A stretch of DNA of 64,000 nucleotides, from positions 372,001 through 436,000 of the forward strand of contig NC_013441.1 of the NCBI RefSeq assembly GCF_000024785.1, read 5' to 3'. The translations under genes and the position numbers were made by a program. The notes beneath the pieces were generated by a model. The model was not told where the DNA came from. It did no database searches and worked only from the letters and a program-made list of their open reading frames with translations. How positions within the stretch are numbered: position 1 is the first letter of the stretch; every line of letters begins with the position of its first letter. Origin of the DNA: Gordonia bronchialis DSM 43247. Lineage in GTDB: Bacteria; Actinomycetota; Actinomycetes; Mycobacteriales; Mycobacteriaceae. This document shows, piece after piece, positions 1 to 8,822 of the stretch.

Positions 1-217
1 AGCGGGACCAGCTGATGTTGGTGACGATGATCCCGAGGTCTGCGCAGAAGATCGAGTCGATGGTTCGCGGCTTGATCAGTGGCTTGCCGGTGCAGTCACG
101 GATCACGGTTGGTGCGGGGGCGGCCTGCGCGGTACCCGTGACCGGCACGATGGTGGCCGCGGCCAGCGCGAAGGCGATAAGCCAGAACCGAACGGAGTGC
201 CGCGCGTGTGAGTGCAT
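1..217 (-). CDS. Secreted protein, 3' end outside window
   Basis: The reading frame starts at the ATG at 217 on the minus strand and runs off the left edge, so 72 codons are visible. The protein starts with basic residues (MHSHARHSVRFW), then a hydrophobic stretch LIAFALAAATIVPV and an AQA-A type signal peptidase I site near residue 32. The mature part begins APAPTVIRDCTGKP and has a second Cys about 23 residues later, a pattern suggesting one disulfide. Small secreted proteins of this CTGKP type are common in Mycobacteriales and have no firm function. It is transcribed away from the SIR2 gene at 313, so 218-312 must hold divergent promoters. It probably marks the left border of the defence island. 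Confidence 0.7.
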   Translation of the reverse strand, partial: MHSHARHSVRFWLIAFALAAATIVPVTGTAQAAPAPTVIRDCTGKPLIKPRTIDSIFCADLGIIVTNISWSR

Positions 218-312
218 GAATCGAGTATCGCGCCGGTCACCGACAGATCGGCGCGGTTCGACCAACGCCGGGAGACCGCGGGCGTTGAGAACTCCCCGCC
301 TAGAGTGACGAC

Positions 313-1737
313 ATGGCAGACACCGCTCGCGCGCCCGGGCATCTCTTCGTGGTGCACGGACGACTCGAGTCGGTGCGCTACGACGCCGTGATCGTCCCGA
401 CCGATCGCCACTTCGACGTTTCGTCGCAGTGGGACCGGCTGCTGTCGGGACAAGTACCGTCGCGACCGCGCGGGTGGTCCCGAGGATTCGGACGCAGCGA
501 CGGTACCGAGGGGGTCTGGTTCATCAGCGTGTACGACGAGACCGCTGTCACCGGTGCTGAATTGGCTGAGCGTCTTGACGCATTGGTACGCGACATCGTC
601 GGCGAGATTGGCGCCGATGTAGGACGTCTGGTTGTTGCGATGCCGGTGCTCGGCATCCGAGGAGGTGCGCAAGGTGCCCGGCGTGGTGCGGTCGTTCGCG
701 ATCTGGTCGACGCGCTAACCACGATCAGCCACCGGCGTGGCGTCGACATCGCGCAGGTGACGCCAGATCGCGCCGTTCACGGGGCGATCCAACACTTTCG
801 GAAGGCTGGTACCTCCTCACTGTGGGAACTCACCGCGGAGGAGCTCCAACTTGCCGGGGAACTCGGAAGCTTCGCTCAGCAAGGACATCTCGCGCTGTTC
901 CTCGGAGCCGGGGTCAGCATGTCGGCTGGACTCCCGAGTTGGGGCAGTCTGCTCACCGAGCTCGCAAACAAGGCACAGATCGCCGCAGCCGATTTCGAGA
1001 GTCTCAACGGGTCGCCGCTCGATCAGGCGGAGTTGGTGTCCCTGCATCTGCAGGACCGGCTCGGCTCCGAAGTTGCTGCGTTGGAGCGCGAAGCGACGCA
1101 GGTGTCGCTGGCGCATGCTCTGCTGGCCGGCCTGAACTGCATGCAGGTGGTCACTACCAACTACGACGAGCTATACGAGGCGGCCGTCGACGCGACGGGT
1201 CACAAACGTCCCGCACTCCTCCCCCGGGAACACGCCGAACCCGGGCGGCCGTGGCTGCTGAAGATGCACGGGGACGTCGGCGACGAGAACGACATCGTGC
1301 TCACGCGACGCAGCTTCGTCCGATACGACGCGAACTCACGCCCGGCGGGATCGCTACTGCAGTCGCTCATGATGACGAAGCATCTGCTGGTCGTTGGGAC
1401 GTCGATGTCAGACGACAACGTTGTCCGGCTGGCCATAGAGGTGGACGACTTCCTCAGGAGCGACGCCACTTTTGGCACCTTCATCGACGTGTCACAACCC
1501 TCGGCCAGAGCCGAGCTCTGGCGAAAGCGCTTCCGCTGGCTCAACTGTGCCGGCGATGAGACCGCCGATCGCGTCCGGCGCATGGAGATTGTCCTCGACG
1601 CCATCGGCATGTACGCCGCTCAAGACGCGTCCTGGCTGCTCGATCCGAGATTCGCCGGCCTGCTGACCCCCGGTCGATCGGGAGGTGATCGACGAGGCCA
1701 GGGCACTGACTCGGCGAGTGCAGCGAGCATCCACTGA
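313..1737 (+). CDS. Macro-like / SIR2 family defence protein
   Basis: A 474-residue protein with two parts. Residues about 10-160 begin HLFVVHGRLESVRYDAVIVP and resemble a macro-domain fold, a module that binds ADP-ribose-type ligands; this assignment is tentative. Residues about 190-440 form a SIR2-like domain: FLGAGVSMSAGLPSW (near 195) is the NAD-binding loop, TTNYDEL (near 281) the second signature, KMHGDV (near 317) carries the catalytic His, and VVGTSMSDDNV (near 360) is the C-terminal NAD-contact segment. SIR2 proteins of this bacterial type act in abortive anti-phage defence by destroying NAD+. The 3' end overlaps the next gene by up to 53 bases. I infer an NAD-depleting effector, possibly gated by the macro-like part. 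Confidence 0.8.
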   Translation: MADTARAPGHLFVVHGRLESVRYDAVIVPTDRHFDVSSQWDRLLSGQVPSRPRGWSRGFGRSDGTEGVWFISVYDETAVTGAELAERLDALVRDIVGEIGADVGRLVVAMPVLGIRGGAQGARRGAVVRDLVDALTTISHRRGVDIAQVTPDRAVHGAIQHFRKAGTSSLWELTAEELQLAGELGSFAQQGHLALFLGAGVSMSAGLPSWGSLLTELANKAQIAAADFESLNGSPLDQAELVSLHLQDRLGSEVAALEREATQVSLAHALLAGLNCMQVVTTNYDELYEAAVDATGHKRPALLPREHAEPGRPWLLKMHGDVGDENDIVLTRRSFVRYDANSRPAGSLLQSLMMTKHLLVVGTSMSDDNVVRLAIEVDDFLRSDATFGTFIDVSQPSARAELWRKRFRWLNCAGDETADRVRRMEIVLDAIGMYAAQDASWLLDPRFAGLLTPGRSGGDRRGQGTDSASAASIH

Positions 1738-2260
1738 TTTGCTCTGGCCACTGCGGGGGCGACTGGAGGAGTTGGGGGCCGAACCTCTCTCCAATCTGAA
1801 GGAATGGTCCGATCTGCTCGACGAGCTTCCGCACCTTCGACGGGCATCGATGGATCAGCGGCGTGCACCGTACAAGTACGTCGTGCTGCTGTGGGCCGTC
1901 ACTCGAGCGCGGCGCGGTGCCGACCGGCTCGTTGCCTACAGCGAAGTCCGAGAAGAGCTCGGAGAGCTGTTGTCTCCGTTTAGAATCGCCCGATCATCGC
2001 CGAAGGCGAGTGATCCGTGGTTCGCGTTGCGTAGTTCGAACTGGTGGGAGTTGCGAGATGTTCCGCGAGGAGCCACCGAAAACGATGTTGCGCGGCTGGA
2101 TCTTCAGGGTGGGTTGTCGCGTCTGGTTCACCGCCTCCTTCACGAGGACCCGACGTTCGCGGATGTTGCGACACAACGACTCTCGCGGATGATACGAGAC
2201 GACTCCGATGGTGCCAGCGTTGACATGTTGCATCGTCGGTTGCGACAGGGTCAGCGGTAG
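1685..2260 (+). CDS. Sulfur-binding-domain-like protein without a visible nuclease domain
   Basis: A 191-residue protein. Residues about 60-130 read RRAPYKYVVLLWAVTRAR, then a YSEVREELGELLSPF stretch, then DPWFALRSSNWWEL. This K-x-x-x-L-W-A ... W-x-L ... WEL pattern is typical of the helical SBD module found at the N terminus of ScoMcrA-type HNH restriction enzymes, which in known cases recognises phosphorothioated DNA. No HNH motif follows. The start is uncertain: GTG at 1685 overlaps the SIR2 gene by 53 bases, and GTG at 1718 is an alternative. Overlap suggests co-expression with the SIR2 protein, so it may be its sensor. The SBD assignment rests on pattern memory and should be tested by profile search. 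Confidence 0.6.
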   Translation: MIDEARALTRRVQRASTDLLWPLRGRLEELGAEPLSNLKEWSDLLDELPHLRRASMDQRRAPYKYVVLLWAVTRARRGADRLVAYSEVREELGELLSPFRIARSSPKASDPWFALRSSNWWELRDVPRGATENDVARLDLQGGLSRLVHRLLHEDPTFADVATQRLSRMIRDDSDGASVDMLHRRLRQGQR

Positions 2261-2278
2261 CGCCCGTGAACTAGAAGC

Positions 2279-3139
2279 CTATCCGTGGCCAAGTGATTTG
2301 TGGTCACCGATCTCTTCCGCCCACCACTCTGTGCTGGCCCCCTCATACCGAAGGTGAGCTCGAAAACCATCGACGACTCGCACTGAATACCAGTCCTTAC
2401 CCCGTTTGTCCCACTGTTTGAAGTCGAGGCTTTTGAACGCAGTGGTGCGCTCCAGCAGGGCCTTCCTCTTTGCCCAACTCGATCGCACTGTACCGTCGAG
2501 TTTGCGCAGTGACCGCTGAAACCGTTGCGTCTCGCGAAGATTCGTGACCTTGCTGAACGACGAGACTCCGATGTTCAGGTTCGCAAGGGTTCCGGTATCG
2601 TCCTGAACAATGATGGGGCACCGGGTCCAGTCAATACGAGTCAGATCTGGATAGAAGATGAGATGGTCAAGGGCGCTGGGCGCTTGCCACGACGGCTCGG
2701 AACTGTGATGGTAGTCGGCTGCCAAGCGTCGGCACCCTTCCAGATACGACCGCCGCGATCGGGCATACTCAGGTCCTGCGTCGTATCCGCTTGGCTGCAT
2801 CCGGCAGAATTTCTGGATGGATAAATATGCTCCGGGAGACTGCGCTAGCTGTCGGGTCGGGTATCTGAAGCCTCGAAGCATGTATGCGTTGGCGAGGGTA
2901 TGACACCGCCAGGCACAGATCGAGATAATCGATGACCAGTATCCGCTGGTGATGATCTCCGGTGGAACGCTGGTGGAAACCGTCGATCGAATGGCTGCGG
3001 CCAACTGCGCGGGCGATCTCGAACAGTTTCTCCAGGCAACGATCGACGAGTGCGCGACCTCTGTGACGCACCGACGACCTGAAGAGATCATCGCGAACTG
3101 AGGGCGAACCTCGCTGATTGCCCGGGTGTTCGGGACCAT
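2279..3139 (-). pseudogene. RelE-like-tailed protein, probably frameshifted
   Basis: The open frame codes for 286 residues and converges on the SBD-like gene. The C-terminal part is convincing: GTVRSSWAKRKALLERTTAF is followed by KSLDFKQWDKRGKDWYSVRV, RAHLRYEG and IGDHKSLGHG, a RelE/HigB-like strand pattern (xxSVRVVDGFRAH ... IGDH). The middle (LANAYMLRGFRYPTRQ, SGYDAGPEYARSRRSYLEG) also looks natural. The N-terminal part, about 2920-3139, does not; there another minus frame (2769-3071 and upstream) reads much better, with RALVDRCLEKLFEIARAVG and RILVIDYLDLCLAV. The two halves would join if one extra base lies near 2900-2925. This could be a real inactivating mutation or a sequence error. No start codon is clear in the better N-terminal frame. 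Confidence 0.55.
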
Positions 3140-3180
3140 GCCGGCAGTTCGATATCGAGGAACCGATCTACGCTGGAACC

Positions 3181-3666
3181 ATGGTCAGCGCCGGCGTACC
3201 GCACCGACCCTCGGATCGCCCCGCCGCCTCGTCCGAGACGGTCCGCTCTCGAATGAGTCGGCAGCGGAACAAGGACACAGCTCCCGAGGTTCAGGTTCGC
3301 AAGATCCTGCATGCCAGGGGTGCGCGTTTCCGCACGGACGTCAAGCTGGAATCGGACCTCCGCACGCGCGCAGACCTTGCGTGGCGCGGGCTCCGGCTGG
3401 CCGTCTTCATCGACGGCTGCTTTTGGCACGGCTGTCCCGAACACGCGACCCGACCGGCGTCGAACGCTGAGTGGTGGGCTGAGAAGCTGGACGCCAACGT
3501 CGCAAGGGACCGTCGGACGGACGCGCTGCTGGCAGATCGGGGTTGGACAGTCAGGCGCTACTGGGAGCATGAAGATCCAGAGCGGGTTGCCGACGACATC
3601 CTGGCAACGTTGCGCCGACTCAGGAGGTGCACCGGGCGTGCTGATCGGTCGCACACGCCGAGATAG
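3181..3666 (+). CDS. vsr: Very short patch repair endonuclease (Vsr)
   Basis: The ATG at 3181 gives 161 residues, close to the family norm of about 140-160. The N terminus has the family signature RSRMSRQRNKDTAPEVQVRK. The core LAVFIDGCFWHGCPEH supplies the catalytic Asp and the Cys/His zinc ligands. SNAEWWAEKLDANVARDR and WEHED complete the fold. Vsr nicks DNA 5' of T:G mismatches that arise when 5-methylcytosine deaminates, so it normally travels with a C5 cytosine methyltransferase. The only such enzyme here is at 36284-37405, over 32 kb away across the island. Vsr-like proteins also occur as stand-alone genes in defence loci, so a direct restriction role cannot be excluded. Confidence 0.88.
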   Translation: MVSAGVPHRPSDRPAASSETVRSRMSRQRNKDTAPEVQVRKILHARGARFRTDVKLESDLRTRADLAWRGLRLAVFIDGCFWHGCPEHATRPASNAEWWAEKLDANVARDRRTDALLADRGWTVRRYWEHEDPERVADDILATLRRLRRCTGRADRSHTPR

Positions 3667-3822
3667 AGAGTTGTGGTGCTGGCAGGCCGATGTCGGATTT
3701 GCCCCGTTGATGGAGTAGAACTCTTGCATGGGTTCGGTTAAATCTCGGGTACGTGCCGATACTCTCGGGTTTGCTGGAAGCAGTAGTTCCCACTGTGTTC
3801 CGACACCGGCAAACTTGGAGGG

Positions 3823-5637
3823 GTGACGACCGAAGGCATGGAATCCGAGGTCGAGCTCGACGACGCGCAGCGGCGCGTCGCCGAGGCGCCGGTCGACAAG
3901 CGACTGCTTGTGGTGGCAGGCGCAGGTCAAGGGAAGACCGAAGTCGTTTCGGCACGCCTTGGACACCTGATTGAGGAGGAAGGGCTCTCCGCATCGTCGG
4001 AGCTTTTGGTCTTGAGCTTTTCGCGGGCAGCGGTCCATGCCGTACGCACGCGGCTCTCGGAGCGAGACATTGCCGAGCTCAACGTCAGGACCTTCGATTC
4101 GTTCGCATCGCAGGTACTAATCGACGCCGATGAGGAACCACAGGCGGGATTTGAGGCAAGGATCCGACAAGCCACCGGAGTCCTGGCCGAGCATGCCGCC
4201 GGAACCGAATGGATCGACGATCTCTGCCACGTTGTCATTGATGAGGTCCAGGACGTGGTTGGTGACCGGGCGGCACTGGTGCTCGCGCTGCTGGAGAGGC
4301 TCGACGAGCATGCAGGATTCACCGTTCTCGGAGACCCGCTTCAGGGCATCTATGACTTCGCCCGAACGGAGTCCGCCGACCAGACGACATCGGCGGAGTT
4401 CCTCGCCCGGGTGGCAGGTGACTTCGGTGCGACCGAGGTCGCGCTGTCCAAGAATCACCGAGCCCAAGGGCAGGACTGCGTCCGAATCGCGCAGCTAGGT
4501 CAAGAGTTGCGGCGCACGGACGACGCAACCGAGGCCTTGTCTGTGTTGCGCGCGGTCCGTGAGTCGCTACCGCAGATCAGCCGTGTGGATAGGTGGGAAT
4601 TCCTCGGTGACTACTCGGGGCGGTCTGCGGTGCTATGCCGCACGAACGCTGAGGTCTTGCGCATTTCTCGACAGCTCGTCGACGCCGGAGTTCGCCACGC
4701 TGTGCGCAGGCCCGCGCAGGCCTTTGGGGCGTCAAAGTGGATCGGACGTGCGCTGGGGCCCCTCGTTGGACCTGCCGCCGCGCGATCGGAGGTTGAGACT
4801 CGACTGGCGCAGATACTCGGGGCGGAAGCCTACGAAGCGTGGTATCTCCTCAAAGCGGTGGACGTACGGTCGCGCAGCACGGAGCAGATCGATCTCGGAC
4901 GTGTGAGGCGCGCTGTCGCCGCGGCCAACGTCCCGCTCGCCTTAACCCAGGATGATGTCGTCGGAGTCGTTGTCTCGACCATCCACCGTGCGAAGGGCTT
5001 GGAGTTCGACAACGTCTTTCTCGCTGACTGGCGCGATTCGTTCGCCGGTGAGCGTGATGATTGGGAACAGGTCCGGCTCGAGTATGTGGCGCTCACACGC
5101 GCATCGCAGTCGATCGTCAGGATCGAGACCCCGCGATCGCGGTCCGTGATCTCTGAGAGCGGTTGGCTACCTGGCCGGCACCAAGAGCGTGCCGGGACCA
5201 AAGGAAGGTTGCGAGCGCGCGCCATGGAGATTGGCTACGACGACGGTTACGTCTCGCGGCCAGTGGCGGTCGGAGAGCAGTCCGCCTCCTCGATCCAGGA
5301 GAACCTGGACCGCGCCATCCCCGGCACCGCAGTGAATGCGGTTCTGGACATCACCCGATCGGATCAACTGCGGCCTATCTACGCGCTGACCGTTGGCGGA
5401 TCTCCGATTGGTGTCACCACAGAAGATTTCGGGCGGGAGTTCGCGGCACTCTTCAGGGTCCGCCCTGGGCAGTGGCCCAGCGAGCTCACCGACATGGTGT
5501 TGGTATCGGTGGAAACGACAGCAGGTGATCCTCGTATTGCAGAAGAAGCCGGTGTGGGACCCGGAGGGTTCTGGTTGGTGCCCAGGGTCGCGGGTTTGGC
5601 ACGGCCACTGTGGGATGTCATGGAGAAAGTGGGATGA
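3823..5637 (+). CDS. UvrD/Rep-like superfamily 1 helicase (paralogue 1)
   Basis: A 604-residue protein starting GTG at 3823 behind a GGAGG; ATG at 3838 is an alternative. SF1 motifs are clear: Walker A AGAGQGKTEVV (near 33), DEVQD (near 140), GDPLQGIYDF (near 170), NHRAQ (near 217), TIHRAKGLEF (near 386) and YVALTRA (near 423). The C-terminal 100 residues, ending GPGGFWLVPRVAGLARP, follow the helicase core and are shared with the 603-residue protein at 26534. It should unwind or translocate on DNA using ATP. Its stop overlaps the drmA start as ATGA (5634-5637), so it heads the drm operon. UvrD-like helicases accompany several nuclease defence systems, but this one is not a core DISARM gene. 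Confidence 0.85.
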   Translation: MTTEGMESEVELDDAQRRVAEAPVDKRLLVVAGAGQGKTEVVSARLGHLIEEEGLSASSELLVLSFSRAAVHAVRTRLSERDIAELNVRTFDSFASQVLIDADEEPQAGFEARIRQATGVLAEHAAGTEWIDDLCHVVIDEVQDVVGDRAALVLALLERLDEHAGFTVLGDPLQGIYDFARTESADQTTSAEFLARVAGDFGATEVALSKNHRAQGQDCVRIAQLGQELRRTDDATEALSVLRAVRESLPQISRVDRWEFLGDYSGRSAVLCRTNAEVLRISRQLVDAGVRHAVRRPAQAFGASKWIGRALGPLVGPAAARSEVETRLAQILGAEAYEAWYLLKAVDVRSRSTEQIDLGRVRRAVAAANVPLALTQDDVVGVVVSTIHRAKGLEFDNVFLADWRDSFAGERDDWEQVRLEYVALTRASQSIVRIETPRSRSVISESGWLPGRHQERAGTKGRLRARAMEIGYDDGYVSRPVAVGEQSASSIQENLDRAIPGTAVNAVLDITRSDQLRPIYALTVGGSPIGVTTEDFGREFAALFRVRPGQWPSELTDMVLVSVETTAGDPRIAEEAGVGPGGFWLVPRVAGLARPLWDVMEKVG

Positions 5638-8600
5638 GCGTGGACGACGTTCTGGCAGAGAAGTATCGCTTTCGGGAGGCGATGGTCGACGCCTTGCGGG
5701 GTGACCTTGTCGGGCCTGGCGAGGGCGACGACGAAGTGATCGGCGAGGCGCCGCTGAGTCGATACATCATCGGTGCGCTGTGGCCGCAACCCGCGGACGA
5801 AGAGGACGCCGAGGCCACCGAGCAAGCCGCCGAGGCCGAGCCGACCGGCGCGGAGGCCGATGGTGAGTCCGATGAGGGCAGCCCGGTCGCGGAGTCCCGC
5901 ATGCGATTCCCGTCCTCGGTGGGTCTGACGTTCTCGGTGCGTGCGTCGGCTGAATCAGTGGTTATCGCCCCGAGCGCGGGACGCTACGAGGAGCTGACCG
6001 ACGATGACGAGGCAGCGCTTGGATGGCGACGCCACGAGGTTCCCGCAAAGACTTTCGCGCAGCAACTACAACGACCTGGCGTCTACCGGGATGATGTCGC
6101 GGACGGCCTGCAGCTCTATCGTTACGTGCGCCCAGAGCGGGATGGTGTGGTCACCGTGACCGTCGCCCTCAAGAACACCCATACCGCCATCAAAGGTGAC
6201 CTGCGCGACGGGATCTCGTGGTTCCAGGTGGGCATTGCCGTACAGACCCAACACGCCGACATCGTTGATCGATCGGCCGCCCACAACATCGGTGTCGATC
6301 CCGACCTTGACACCGCGGCCTTGATGTACCGCAACGCTCATACGTTCGCGATCGGACATGGGTGCGCAGCCGAGTGGGATCTGGACGAAGTGCACGACGG
6401 CGCGGTCTCGAAGGTTGCCACCACGTTCATCCCGTCGCACGAGGTCCACCGGGCCAAGCCGGGAGTCGTCACGGGCATCGACTTGCACATGAAGACGTTG
6501 GCCGAGCGGCCCATCGGAGAGATCAGCACCAACCTTCGGGGATTGACAAGCCAATACCGTTCGTGGATAGACACTTTGGAGGGCGAGGTCAGCACCGGGA
6601 CCGCACGCGTCGGCGGCGATCTGCAACCGGTCGCGGAGCGCCATCTTCGAGAGATGCGCAAGGCCGCCGATCGGATCGATGCCGGCATCCGGCTTCTCGA
6701 GGACGACGCCGACGCGCTGCGTGCGTTTCGTCTGGCGAATCGCGCGATGCAACTTCAACGTGCACGCCAGGATTGGGTGCGAGGTGGTGCGCAGGGAACT
6801 GTGGGCGATGGCGCCGACGCACGGTGGCGTCCCTTCCAGATCGCCTATGTACTGCTCAATCTCCCGGGCATCGCCGACCCCGCCCACGACGACCGGGGGA
6901 TCGCCGACCTCCTGTGGTTCCCCACGGGCGGCGGCAAGACCGAGGCCTATCTCGGGCTCGTGGCCTTCGTCATCCTCCTGCGTCGAATCCGCAACTCGGC
7001 GGCATACGGAGTCGCCGTCATCATGCGGTACACACTGCGTCTCCTCACCATCCAGCAATTCGAGCGCGCGTCCATGCTCATGTGCTCCTTGGAGACGGTT
7101 CGCAAGAGCAATCCGGAGCTGGGATCGCGTCCCTTCTCGATCGGACTGTGGGTTGGCGCGGGCGCCACTCCCAACAGCCTCAGAGAGGCGCGAACGTCAC
7201 TCAAGAAGCTCGCTCGTGGTGAGGAACTCCAGGAGAAGAACCCTGTCCAGCTCACCCAATGCCCCTGGTGCGGAACCTTTCTCGATCACGAGAACTACAA
7301 GGTGGCGAGAATGCCGAGCGAGCACCTCAACATCGCGTGCGGTACATCATCGTGCGACTTCCGCAGCGGGTTACCCGTTCACGTCATCGACGAGGATGTC
7401 TACCGCGAGCGGCCGGAATTGATCCTGGGCACCGTCGACAAGTTCGCCATGATGGCGTGGAACGAGAACGTCGGAAAGCTGTTCGCCCGCGACGGCAAGG
7501 GCACCCCGCCGGAGTTGATCATCCAGGACGAGTTGCATTTGATCTCCGGGCCGCTGGGATCGATGGTGGGTTTGTACGAGACGGCCGTCGATGCCGCGTG
7601 CTCGGTCCCGTCGATCCACGACGAGTACAACAGGGCGCGACCAAAGGTGATCGCCTCCACGGCGACGATCCGCCGCGCCGACGAGCAGATCGAAGCGGTA
7701 TTCGCCCGTTCGGCAACCCTTTTCCCGCCGCCGGGCATCGATCCCGATGAGTCATTCTTCGCCGAGCCCTCGGGGAAAGACCAGCTCGGCACCCGAAGGT
7801 ATGTGGGCGTGATGGCCTCCGGGACCAGCCATGCAACCCTGCTCGTCCGCGTCTACGCGGCATTGCTCCAGGCAGCCAAGGACATCGAGGGCGACGACGC
7901 CACTCGCGACCCGTACTGGACCCTGCTGGGCTACTTCAACAGCCTCCGTGTGTTGGGTAGCGCGAATCTCCAGGTCGAGGGAGATGTCAGGGAACGTCTC
8001 GGGGTTGTGTCGAAGCGCAATGGCACAGCGCAGCGTGAGCTCAAAACGGTCAATGAGTTGACCAGTCGTGTTCCTTCTTCGGAGATCCCGGGAAGGTTGA
8101 AGGCATTGGAACGCAAGCTCGGTGGTGGCAACGCGCCCGACGACGTCGTCTTGGCGACCAACATGATCTCCGTCGGTGTGGACATCGACCGACTCGGTCT
8201 GATGACCGTGATGGGTCAGCCGCAGGCCAGCGCCGAGTACATTCAGGCGACGAGCCGCGTGGGTCGTCAGCATCCTGGCCTCGTGGTCACGATCTTCAAC
8301 TCGGCCCGTTCTCGTGATCGTTCGCACTACGAGAGCTTCCGACCCTTTCACCAATCCCTCTACCGTGCAGTCGAAGCGACGAGCGCGACGCCCTTTGCCG
8401 CTCGGGCAAGGGATCGCGGTTTGCACGGCGTTCTCATCGCGATGACGCGGCTACTGGTAGGTGAGTTGGCAGGAAACGATTCGGCTCATCTCGCAGCCGA
8501 CTACTGGGATGACCTGACCAAGGTCGGAGACCTGATATCCGAGCGAGTCGGACGAGTGGCCCCGGACGAGCAGGCCGCAACCGAGGATGAGATCGCCGCG

Positions 8601-8822
8601 CTCCTGAAGGTGTGGGCTGACGAGGGCGAAGCGCGAGAGAACATGAAGTACCAGAACAGCCGGAACCCTCAGGCGGCACTCATGGTGCGCCCGGAGGACG
8701 CGCTCACCAGCGAAGAGATCGAGTATTCGCAGCGTGAGGTTCCGTGGCCGACCCTACAGAGCATGCGCGACGTAGACGCCGAGAGCAGCCTGCACCAGAT
8801 CCCTATGAGGAGGAAGAAGTGA
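5634..8822 (+). CDS. drmA: DISARM helicase DrmA
   Basis: The ATG at 5634 overlaps the preceding stop and gives 1062 residues; an upstream in-frame start lies inside the previous gene and is less likely. An acidic, low-complexity stretch (about residues 45-85) precedes a long N-terminal domain. The helicase core has Walker A FPTGGGKTEAYLGL (near 428), a DELH box (near 632), STATIRRADEQ (near 675), TNMISVGVDID (near 842) and QATSRVGRQHPG (near 872). The FPTGGGKTEAYLG motif and size are those of DrmA, which with DrmB forms the DISARM core that loads on incoming phage DNA. Its stop overlaps the drmB start (GTGA), so the two are translationally coupled. Confidence 0.88.
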   Translation: MSVDDVLAEKYRFREAMVDALRGDLVGPGEGDDEVIGEAPLSRYIIGALWPQPADEEDAEATEQAAEAEPTGAEADGESDEGSPVAESRMRFPSSVGLTFSVRASAESVVIAPSAGRYEELTDDDEAALGWRRHEVPAKTFAQQLQRPGVYRDDVADGLQLYRYVRPERDGVVTVTVALKNTHTAIKGDLRDGISWFQVGIAVQTQHADIVDRSAAHNIGVDPDLDTAALMYRNAHTFAIGHGCAAEWDLDEVHDGAVSKVATTFIPSHEVHRAKPGVVTGIDLHMKTLAERPIGEISTNLRGLTSQYRSWIDTLEGEVSTGTARVGGDLQPVAERHLREMRKAADRIDAGIRLLEDDADALRAFRLANRAMQLQRARQDWVRGGAQGTVGDGADARWRPFQIAYVLLNLPGIADPAHDDRGIADLLWFPTGGGKTEAYLGLVAFVILLRRIRNSAAYGVAVIMRYTLRLLTIQQFERASMLMCSLETVRKSNPELGSRPFSIGLWVGAGATPNSLREARTSLKKLARGEELQEKNPVQLTQCPWCGTFLDHENYKVARMPSEHLNIACGTSSCDFRSGLPVHVIDEDVYRERPELILGTVDKFAMMAWNENVGKLFARDGKGTPPELIIQDELHLISGPLGSMVGLYETAVDAACSVPSIHDEYNRARPKVIASTATIRRADEQIEAVFARSATLFPPPGIDPDESFFAEPSGKDQLGTRRYVGVMASGTSHATLLVRVYAALLQAAKDIEGDDATRDPYWTLLGYFNSLRVLGSANLQVEGDVRERLGVVSKRNGTAQRELKTVNELTSRVPSSEIPGRLKALERKLGGGNAPDDVVLATNMISVGVDIDRLGLMTVMGQPQASAEYIQATSRVGRQHPGLVVTIFNSARSRDRSHYESFRPFHQSLYRAVEATSATPFAARARDRGLHGVLIAMTRLLVGELAGNDSAHLAADYWDDLTKVGDLISERVGRVAPDEQAATEDEIAALLKVWADEGEARENMKYQNSRNPQAALMVRPEDALTSEEIEYSQREVPWPTLQSMRDVDAESSLHQIPMRRKK

